A DNA stretch of 6,318 nt from the NCBI GenBank assembly GCA_030741455.1, contig JASLVI010000085.1, forward strand, positions 1 through 6,318, given 5' to 3'. This stretch comes from Candidatus Poseidoniaceae archaeon. Lineage in GTDB: Archaea; Thermoplasmatota; Poseidoniia; Poseidoniales; Poseidoniaceae. Every line of letters begins with the position of its first letter. The stretch's first letter is position 1. The position numbers and the translations under genes were made by a program. The notes beneath the pieces are model-generated. The model did not search any database, was not told where the DNA came from, and saw only the letters and a list, made by a program, of their open reading frames with translations. This document shows positions 1-5,868 of this stretch, one piece after another.

Positions 1-18
1 CGAGGTATCCTCTGAATC

Positions 19-1521
19 TCAGATGAATCCGAAACTGTCTGCCATCTGTGCAAAGGTGTAAATCATGATCGGAACCAAGATGATTCCCATACCATGGCTT
101 CTTCGAATTCCGATACGCGGAGGCATCATTCCGAGGATAGTTCCAACAATAAGAACGCCAATGCCCACGAATCCAGTCGATAACCAAACCAAAGCGGTGA
201 CGAAGATAATCACGCCCATAACCATCGATTGGAGAGGAATGGCTGCGTGCAGACGTAGCATTCCCTTTCCAACAATCTTCATAATCGGCATCGCCATAAT
301 TCCCGCTGCGAGTGTTACAGCGAGTAGACGAACAAAATCTGCAGTGGGTTGTGTTGAATTCCATGTTTCAATCGGGTACATCATCTTCAAGGCCAATGTG
401 GCTCCAGATCTGGATCGTCCAATGATGTATAGGAATCCAAGAACCATGACCGTAACAGCAGTGTTCACTGCGGAAAGGATAGCGATGACTTCCAAATCTT
501 GCTTGGTTTGCGGCCCTTCGTAACCTTCTTCGGCTTCTGCAACAGCGATTTCAAGGAGTTCTTCATCACTCAACTCTGTTAATCGACGGGTTTCCCAATC
601 CATTCCATAGCCTTCTTTTCCTTGTACCTTTGCGGCGACGTTTCGCCCACCCATAACAAGAACAGTCGCCTGCGATGCTGTCATTCCAGGAAGAACGCCC
701 ATGCTTGCACCTGCTACTGCAGACCAGAAACAGGGTGCAATCAATGGTTTGACAGGTGGGAGATCCCAATTCTCCTTTTGTGGAGGCAAATGACTTGTTG
801 TTGCGTAAATGTCGAGGAGGTTTGCGATGCCGAATAAGCCTGCCAAACTTGGTAAGAGAAGTGATGGTGAAGGCATGCCGACGGGGCTATCAACGGGTAA
901 TTCAAAGACAGCCCAGCCGTAGAGTCCTGCCAACAAAAAGAAGACGGTAGCAGCAACAAATCCTGCCAATCTGCTATCCTTTCCGAGTCGTTTCCCAGTT
1001 ATTTTCTGAACCCATTTCGGCCAATCCAAACGTGTGGTTTCTGTAGCGAGTAGGAGGAGTGAAATAACCAACAAAATGACAGGAAGCCAATCTCTCAAAC
1101 CGTTGTACCAATTTAGTTCAGGTCCAAAGGCGATACGAGCAACAACGATGAGTGGTAGAGAAAGAAACAGACCTAATTGTGAACCACGGGCAGACCATGC
1201 AACTCCACGCGCAGCATTCCCTGCCAACAACATCCGATGGCCGGGTAAGAGTGACAGCGCAGTATCTCCATCAGGTGCCCCTATGAGTGCTGAAGGAATG
1301 TAGTTCAAGAAGGTGTGAACAGTTCCAGTAGAAACGATGATTGCTGCGACTGCTGAAAGTGGAATCCCCAATTCGAGCAACCCAGGCGAGAGTGCCAAGA
1401 GGATCAGTGCAACATTGTTGACGTGGAAACCAGGAATCAGTCCAGTAAGAGAGCCCAGGAAGACACCAAAGAACAGGGCTCCGAGGAGCCACCAAAGTTC
1501 GTAGAAGTATGCTTCGAGCAT
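19..1521 (-). CDS. TctA/COG1784-family polytopic membrane protein (tripartite tricarboxylate transporter permease-like)
   Basis: This is a 500-residue integral membrane protein with about 11-12 hydrophobic segments (roughly residues 10-29, 36-55, 57-75, 114-132, 145-160, 185-205, 220-240, 262-290, 343-367, 396-416, 430-466, 478-496). It has the duplicated TctA loop: GLIPGFHVNN at 27-36 in the first half and GVLPGMTASQ at 275-284 in the second. The family segment GAPDGDTAL (81-89), followed by LPGHR (92-96), is present, as is the late IGRSRSG (367-373). In the family the large subunit carries an organic acid across the membrane, fed by an extracytoplasmic TctC binding protein and helped by the small subunit TctB. 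Neither partner is visible here, as is common for archaeal COG1784 members, so the substrate is unknown. The ATG at 1521 lies 8 bases after the upstream stop and has a perfect AGGTGAT Shine-Dalgarno. An acidic loop at 299-342 looks like an insertion. Family assignment is strong; transport function is inferred. Confidence 0.88.
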   Translation of the reverse strand: MLEAYFYELWWLLGALFFGVFLGSLTGLIPGFHVNNVALILLALSPGLLELGIPLSAVAAIIVSTGTVHTFLNYIPSALIGAPDGDTALSLLPGHRMLLAGNAARGVAWSARGSQLGLFLSLPLIVVARIAFGPELNWYNGLRDWLPVILLVISLLLLATETTRLDWPKWVQKITGKRLGKDSRLAGFVAATVFFLLAGLYGWAVFELPVDSPVGMPSPSLLLPSLAGLFGIANLLDIYATTSHLPPQKENWDLPPVKPLIAPCFWSAVAGASMGVLPGMTASQATVLVMGGRNVAAKVQGKEGYGMDWETRRLTELSDEELLEIAVAEAEEGYEGPQTKQDLEVIAILSAVNTAVTVMVLGFLYIIGRSRSGATLALKMMYPIETWNSTQPTADFVRLLAVTLAAGIMAMPIMKIVGKGMLRLHAAIPLQSMVMGVIIFVTALVWLSTGFVGIGVLIVGTILGMMPPRIGIRRSHGMGIILVPIMIYTFAQMADSFGFI

Positions 1522-1524
1522 GAA

Positions 1525-1531
1525 ATCACCT
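1525..1531 (-). promoter_or_regulatory. Shine-Dalgarno of the TctA-like gene, overlapping the upstream stop codon
   Basis: On the minus strand AGGTGAT lies three bases before the ATG at 1521. It is fully complementary to the archaeal 16S rRNA 3' end (AUCACCU). The upstream gene's TAG (1532-1530) shares its last two bases with this site, so a ribosome terminating there sits on the next start site. This supports translational coupling and fixes the start of the downstream gene. Confidence 0.75.
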
Positions 1532-3275
1532 AGGATTGGTCGATGTATTCTTGGCGATCATTGATTCCATCACCATCGCTATCGTCGTTGTTTGAACTTG
1601 TTCCGAAAGCGGACTCAAGAGCATTACTTAATCCGTCATTATCGTTATCATCAACATCTGCATCGTTGAGTGTGTACACCATCGTCAAAGAATTCGAATC
1701 TTCTACTTGACGCAATCGGCCTTCCCATGTCATTGCAGTTCCAACATGAAGTTCATCCAAACCGATACAATTGTTGACGGTTGAAAGGAGAATACGTTTG
1801 TCACTGCCTGGTTCAGAAAGGTACCACGTGCCGTTGTCTTCAACAGCTAAGCCATTGATTCGGACGATCTTGTTCTTGTCGTAACCCCAATTGGTTGCAC
1901 CATCAGACCAAAGGAGATTCATTGGGTTTGCTTTTTGTCCTTCCGAATATTCATGGACAAGAAGCTCTGCACGCATGTTTTCATCATCCCATGAAACTGA
2001 AACGTTGGCGACAATGGCCTGTCCCGCTTCGAGCCAAGATGAACGTGGACCAGGAATCGTGACTGCAATGCTTGTCCATCCTGGTGTGTATCCAGCGGAG
2101 TCCACAAAATATGCACCTTCATCTTCGACACTTGGCTCAAGTGCGTACTTCATGTAGGCAGACACAACGTAGCGTTTTGAAGTATCTTGCAATGCTGCAC
2201 TCGGATCGGCGCTGAGAAGAAGCAAGAGATCATCGATGCTCGATGTTGCAACGAGATCAGCGTTTGCTGCACCCCCTTTGTCAAGACACCACGACGATAT
2301 TGCAGTGTTCCAAACCAAGCGGCCACGCATCTGTACTCCCAATCCCTCAAGCTGCTCAGCACTCTCGAGGTCTTCGTCACTTGGAATGACACATAGTGGA
2401 GAACCAGCCGAACCTGTTAACCACCAATCCTCGCTCTCATCGATCGATAGTATACCTGCAACATCAACGGTACTTCCTGCTTGGTACATCCAGGTAGATT
2501 GCCCAGCCCAGTCGAGCAGCGGTATTTCGACAGGATGGTTTCGGTCAAGGTCAATCTCTGGTCCTTGAACATGAATGCTCCATCTCAAATCCCGCTGCTG
2601 ATAGGATAGAATGCCTTGGACGGTGACTTTTGACCCAGATTCAATCCATTCTCCTGTTGAGGAGTGCATGATCATGTGCATTTGATGTTCCGAGTTGCCG
2701 TAGGATGGGTGGTCGCCAAGGTAGGCGCTGTTGAATGTTACATCAGGAGCGATTGATTCGGATAAAAATCCAGTCAAACGAATGACTTCACCCTCGTAGG
2801 ACTGCGGGTCCAGTGCAACATCAGATATTGACAAAATAGGTGCATCGGGTATATCTTCATCGTCCCAGTTCATTGCTCCTGCGCCAAGCGCTTGGAGCCA
2901 CATACGTCCCTCGTATTCGATGACATCTCCAATGATGGTTACATTTGTTCCAATAGGAGGAAGTTCAGCTGGTCGATACCAGCGCAATTCAACAACGCCT
3001 GTGCCATCATCGATAATCGCATCAAGGCGGTCGTCACCTGAATTGTAGGGGTCTTCAACCCATGAGATCAATTGACCTTCGACTTTGACAACCTCGTTGA
3101 TGTAATCGGTGAGTTCATCGACTTCAACTGTGGAAGGTTCACGAACCATGGCGTACCAGTTAAGGGTTGCAACCAAGAACAACGAAATAGCAAACATAAC
3201 CCACAATCGCGGACCGTTCGTTTCAGGATCGTCAGTCGATAAACGAGCAAGGAAGCCCTTCAGACCATCTGCCAT
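1530..3275 (-). CDS. Membrane-anchored exported protein with tandem OB-fold-like repeats and a C-terminal TSP3-like calcium-binding tail
   Basis: No named family is recognised for this 581-residue protein. Residues 24-43 form one transmembrane segment near the N-terminus, after a short charged stretch, so most of the chain is probably outside the cell and anchored as an uncleaved signal anchor. Residues 59-535 read as about five all-beta units with an OB-like pattern: a strand with V.V.G.L, an acidic turn, a strand with W or L, then a G..V.V.G repeat. Approximate units are 59-137, 152-240, 262-330, 366-440 and 466-535. The first (VVKVEGQLISW, then DDGTGVVELRWYRP) is the clearest. The C-terminus (538-581) is Asp-rich, with DNDNDG and DSDGDG motifs like the thrombospondin type 3 calcium-binding repeats of archaeal surface proteins. 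The ATG at 3275 has a GAGG Shine-Dalgarno 6 bases upstream. It is the first gene of an operon with the TctA-like gene. The ligand is unknown; OB folds can bind nucleic acid, sugars or proteins. Confidence 0.8.
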   Translation of the reverse strand: MADGLKGFLARLSTDDPETNGPRLWVMFAISLFLVATLNWYAMVREPSTVEVDELTDYINEVVKVEGQLISWVEDPYNSGDDRLDAIIDDGTGVVELRWYRPAELPPIGTNVTIIGDVIEYEGRMWLQALGAGAMNWDDEDIPDAPILSISDVALDPQSYEGEVIRLTGFLSESIAPDVTFNSAYLGDHPSYGNSEHQMHMIMHSSTGEWIESGSKVTVQGILSYQQRDLRWSIHVQGPEIDLDRNHPVEIPLLDWAGQSTWMYQAGSTVDVAGILSIDESEDWWLTGSAGSPLCVIPSDEDLESAEQLEGLGVQMRGRLVWNTAISSWCLDKGGAANADLVATSSIDDLLLLLSADPSAALQDTSKRYVVSAYMKYALEPSVEDEGAYFVDSAGYTPGWTSIAVTIPGPRSSWLEAGQAIVANVSVSWDDENMRAELLVHEYSEGQKANPMNLLWSDGATNWGYDKNKIVRINGLAVEDNGTWYLSEPGSDKRILLSTVNNCIGLDELHVGTAMTWEGRLRQVEDSNSLTMVYTLNDADVDDNDNDGLSNALESAFGTSSNNDDSDGDGINDRQEYIDQS

Positions 3276-3286
3276 GTTACATCCTC

Positions 3287-4675
3287 ATGGCTCTTAATGA
3301 ATATCTCTTCCCATCCAGCCCTATCGAAAGAGATGCTTTGAAATGGAAGGCAAGAACAGGATTCTCTATGCGAGACCGTGTCATTCGTGATGAAATCCAT
3401 CGCGACGTCTTGGTACCTGCTCATCATGCGCGCATTATTGATACGAATGAATTCCAACGATTGAGGAACATTCAACAACTCTCAACATGTGAATTTGTCT
3501 TCCCTTCTGCAACGCATACTCGATTTGCACATTCGCTCGGGGCTTATTTTCTTGCAGGTGAATTAACATCCTCGCTTCAGGAGGTCCAACCTGGGTTGCT
3601 TTCGGATTCCGACGCCGAACTCGTTCAAATCGGGGCACTCCTTCACGATATTGGACACCCTCCCTATTCGCATCTGTTGGAAACACCCGAAGTTTTTGCG
3701 ACGTTTCACTCCCACGAACATTGGGGAAGAATCCTTCTTGAAAGCGAAGATTCTGAAATTGGGAAGGTCCTCGCAGATGTTCTCGGAGATGAACGAAAAC
3801 AACGACTCTTTGCGCTCCTTGATGGTCAAAATGAATGTAATGGAGAGCCAATTGCTCCATTTTTGAAAGAAATAATCAGCAGCCAATTGGATGTTGATCG
3901 TATGGATTACATGATTCGTGACCAGGCGAATACTGGTGCCCAAATCGGAGGATTTGATAGTGCCCGTGTCATCCGTGCATTACGCGTTAACAATGAAGGG
4001 CGCCTCTATGTGAAATCATGGGGATTGCCTGCGATTGAAGCATATCTTGTCACAAGATATCACATGTACAACCAGGTCTATTTTCATAAAGTGAACATGT
4101 TGACGCAATCATATCTCGTTCGTATGCTTGCTCGAGCTCGAAACTTGGCAATGCAAGGCCTCCTTGAGTTGGATGGTGAAATCCAACACATGCTTCTCAA
4201 TGAATCACTGTCTCCTGAGCAATATGCTTCATTGAATGATTCCCATATCAAGGTCGCAATGGGGCGATTTGCAACACATAGTGACGAAATCTTATCTGGC
4301 TATGCCTCTCGACTTCTTGCTCGAAGAGATTATCACAAGTCACTTCGCATCCCCTCTCTAACAACTGAGATGTTTGCAACGGTTCAAGATGATGTAGCAT
4401 CATATCTTGCAAAGAAAGGTTTCGATCCATTGCACGACCTGATTACTGCTTCGATTCGAAAGCGAGGGTACATGCCATATGAGCAGGGAATTATTCTTGA
4501 AGACGGACGCGACGCTGCTGAACATTCACCGTTGATCCGTTCACTAACTCAATCAGAGGAACGCATATTGGTTTTCGTGCCTGAAGATGTACGCAATGAA
4601 TGTGAAGCAATGGTCCGAGCCAAAACAAAACCTGCACAGTCTTCTTTGTCAATGTTTGATTCGGCAAACTCATGA
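3287..4675 (+). CDS. HD-domain dNTP triphosphohydrolase-like protein (COG1078, SAMHD1/EF1143-type)
   Basis: This 462-residue cytoplasmic enzyme is predicted to hydrolyse dNTPs to deoxynucleoside and triphosphate. Aligned by hand to human SAMHD1 from memory, the metal ligands match H82 (in RFAHSLG), H120-D121 (LLHDIGH) and D204 (LDVDRMDY). Other active-site positions also match: Q64, R79, H124, H129, H143, R205, Y208, D212, R257 and Y265. D52, Q57 and R60 in IIDTNEFQRLR correspond to the SAMHD1 D137/Q142/R145 nucleotide-regulatory site, so allosteric activation is plausible. Bounds are the longest frame. The ATG at 3368 (residue 28) is probably the true start: AGGA lies 6 bases before it, the family usually begins just before the IRDPIHG-like segment (here IRDEIHRD, 33-40), and the first ATG has no Shine-Dalgarno and leaves only 11 bases to the divergent gene. 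The C-terminus QSSLSMFD (451-458) resembles a clamp-binding peptide. Substrate range cannot be read from sequence. Confidence 0.9.
   Translation: MALNEYLFPSSPIERDALKWKARTGFSMRDRVIRDEIHRDVLVPAHHARIIDTNEFQRLRNIQQLSTCEFVFPSATHTRFAHSLGAYFLAGELTSSLQEVQPGLLSDSDAELVQIGALLHDIGHPPYSHLLETPEVFATFHSHEHWGRILLESEDSEIGKVLADVLGDERKQRLFALLDGQNECNGEPIAPFLKEIISSQLDVDRMDYMIRDQANTGAQIGGFDSARVIRALRVNNEGRLYVKSWGLPAIEAYLVTRYHMYNQVYFHKVNMLTQSYLVRMLARARNLAMQGLLELDGEIQHMLLNESLSPEQYASLNDSHIKVAMGRFATHSDEILSGYASRLLARRDYHKSLRIPSLTTEMFATVQDDVASYLAKKGFDPLHDLITASIRKRGYMPYEQGIILEDGRDAAEHSPLIRSLTQSEERILVFVPEDVRNECEAMVRAKTKPAQSSLSMFDSANS
3293..3306. promoter_or_regulatory. AT-rich element, candidate TATA box between or inside the divergent gene starts
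   Basis: CTTAATGAATATCT is the most AT-rich stretch near the divergent starts. On the plus strand it would place a transcript start near 3325-3330, upstream of the internal ATG at 3368. On the minus strand it would start a transcript almost at the ATG at 3275, which fits poorly with that gene's Shine-Dalgarno. No clear BRE is visible. The call rests only on base composition and spacing. Confidence 0.25.
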
Positions 4676-4699
4676 AGGTCCTCCGTGCAGGGTCAACAA

Positions 4700-4773
4700 G
4701 GGCCTGTAGCTTAGTTGGTTAGAGCACCCGGCTCATAACCGGGCGGTCAAGGGTTCAAATCCCTTCAGGCCCA
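4700..4773 (+). tRNA. tRNA with CAU anticodon, probably tRNA-Ile2 (alternatively elongator tRNA-Met)
   Basis: A complete cloverleaf can be drawn. The acceptor stem GGGCCTG (4700-4706) pairs with CAGGCCC (4766-4772), and the discriminator is A4773. The D stem is 4709-4712 with 4722-4725. The anticodon stem CCCGG/CCGGG encloses loop CTCATAA, with anticodon CAT at 4734-4736. The T stem AAGGG/CCCTT encloses TTCAAAT. There is no intron and CCA is not encoded, so it must be added by the CCA enzyme. A CAU anticodon serves either Met or, once C34 is modified to agmatidine by TiaS in archaea, Ile at AUA codons. The GGGCC-type acceptor stem is typical of archaeal tRNA-Ile as I remember them, whereas archaeal elongator tRNA-Met usually begins GCC. 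This favours Ile2, but not decisively. The D loop TTAGTTGGTTAG lacks initiator hallmarks. The gene starts 24 bases after the HD gene on the same strand. Confidence 0.95.
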
Positions 4774-4780
4774 TTCTTTT
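4774..4780 (+). terminator. Oligo-T tract after the tRNA, candidate archaeal terminator
   Basis: TTCTTTT follows the discriminator base directly. Archaeal RNA polymerase terminates at short T runs in the non-template strand without needing a hairpin, and tRNA genes often end this way. The tract is short and interrupted by one C, so the call is modest. Confidence 0.4.
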
Positions 4781-4833
4781 CAAGGATATCAGGGGCACTT
4801 TACGACACAATGGTTATGAGGGTCGATAGGGTG

Positions 4834-4838
4834 GGTGA
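4834..4838 (+). promoter_or_regulatory. Shine-Dalgarno candidate that bears on the start of the secreted protein
   Basis: GGTGA lies 5 bases before the GTG at 4844, 14 bases before the ATG at 4853, and overlaps the GTG at 4835. Spacing therefore favours initiation at GTG 4844, three codons inside the longest frame. The region before it (4781-4833) holds a weak AT-rich TTTACG at 4799-4804 that might be a TATA element; no other signal was seen. Confidence 0.4.
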
Positions 4839-5788
4839 AGACAGTGAGCACGATGTCAACCCGTAAGAGCACCTTTGCCGTTCTACTGATTTACCTCGCA
4901 TCTTTGTTGTTAGTGGCTGTACCAGCTCAAGCACAACAAATTGTCCCAACTGCTGCAGTATCCATTACGTGCCAGCCTGCTGAAATCAAGGTCGACGTAA
5001 AACCTGGTTCAACCCTCGTTGGTTTCACGACATGTACCGCTTCGAACCCAACGAATTACATTGAAAAGGTCGCCCTTTCGGTCACATCCGATGGTTTGGC
5101 AGCAGCAGCTCCGGGCGATATTTACATTGGCGGTAATGGCGAGGAAGATTTCCAGGTAGTCGTTCGTGCTCAACCGTTCATGACGATGCAAGCACGTCAA
5201 CTCTCTGTCACTGGTACCGTTCAAGAAATTAGTGGCTTGCCACCTGCGAACGTTGCTACCTCCGGTGCCTCGATGATTGTCTCAATCACACAATTCGCTC
5301 TTCTCCAAGTCGAAGCCGTTGAGCCCTTCGTTCAATTGATGCCGAAGACTGACAAGGACTTCGAATTCAAGGTATACAACCTCGGAAACCAATACGATTT
5401 CATGAACGTTGGAGTCTCAGAAAGTTCCCGTGAATCTCTTGAAGATGCAGGTTTCAACATCAACATCCCAATCAGTAAGGTAAACGTCGAGCCAATGGTT
5501 GCTCCAGCAAAGGTTCGAATCCAAGTTCGAACGCCAAAGACGCAAGGATGGACTGATGCATATCACACACTGGACTTCTATGCAGAGTCCGACTTTTCTT
5601 GCAAGAATGGCGGTTGTGATCGTGAATCTCAGATGATCACAATTTACGTTCGTGGAATCTATTTGCCAGGTTTCGAACTCATTCCTGCCCTCTCAATGGT
5701 TGCGCTAGCCGCAGCAGTGGCTGGGCGGCGATTCATCAATGCCGAAGATGAAGAAGAAGAGTGGCGTGAAGCCGCTCCGGGGCTGTAA
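4835..5788 (+). CDS. Secreted two-domain beta-rich surface protein with PGF-CTERM-like anchor
   Basis: This 317-residue protein is exported. It has a basic N-terminus, a hydrophobic core at 14-30 and a signal peptidase I-like AQA site at 31-33. The mature part appears to be two beta-sandwich-like domains, about 40-155 and 156-275, with alternating hydrophobic strands like archaeal Ig-like or CARDB/NEW3-type domains; this is a fold guess. Cysteines pair naturally as C46/C67 and C256/C261 for extracellular disulfides. Near the C-terminus, PGF (278-280) is followed by a hydrophobic helix (282-297) and RR (298-299), the tripartite layout of PGF-CTERM signals processed by archaeosortase A. Unusually, 17 further residues rich in Glu and Asp follow, so the segment may be a plain C-terminal transmembrane anchor instead. 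Bounds use the upstream GTG; GTG 4844 or ATG 4853 are possible starts and all keep the signal peptide. No specific function can be assigned. Confidence 0.85.
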   Translation: MKTVSTMSTRKSTFAVLLIYLASLLLVAVPAQAQQIVPTAAVSITCQPAEIKVDVKPGSTLVGFTTCTASNPTNYIEKVALSVTSDGLAAAAPGDIYIGGNGEEDFQVVVRAQPFMTMQARQLSVTGTVQEISGLPPANVATSGASMIVSITQFALLQVEAVEPFVQLMPKTDKDFEFKVYNLGNQYDFMNVGVSESSRESLEDAGFNINIPISKVNVEPMVAPAKVRIQVRTPKTQGWTDAYHTLDFYAESDFSCKNGGCDRESQMITIYVRGIYLPGFELIPALSMVALAAAVAGRRFINAEDEEEEWREAAPGL

Positions 5789-5868
5789 CCAGCAAATTAA
5801 CTGAAATCTCTTCCTTGTTGGGGTTGGGTTCATAACCTATCCATGCGAGGGTTCTATGAGTTGAGAAT

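Noticed and set aside
13..26. 14-base TGAATCTCAGATGA also found at 5623-5636
   Set aside because: A single shared 14-mer in 6.3 kb is within chance expectation, and both copies lie in or beside unrelated coding sequence.
65..523. 152-codon open frame on the plus strand
   Set aside because: It lies wholly antisense to the well-supported TctA-like gene, and its translation is a shadow rich in Ile, Pro and Thr with no recognisable domain.
2236..2568. 110-codon plus-strand open frame
   Set aside because: It is antisense to the OB-repeat gene; its Ser- and Pro-rich translation looks like a shadow with no start signal.
3280..3288. Minus-strand mini-frame ATG AGG ATG TAA just before the OB-repeat gene
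   Set aside because: Three codons overlapping the GAGG Shine-Dalgarno; most simply the by-product of that site.
3435..3943. Two overlapping minus-strand open frames of 126 and 141 codons
   Set aside because: Both are antisense to the HD catalytic region, whose conserved motifs prove the plus-strand frame is the real one.
5827..5837. Small inverted repeat GGTT-CAT-AACC before the last gene
   Set aside because: A four-base-pair stem with a three-base loop is too weak to call a terminator or operator.
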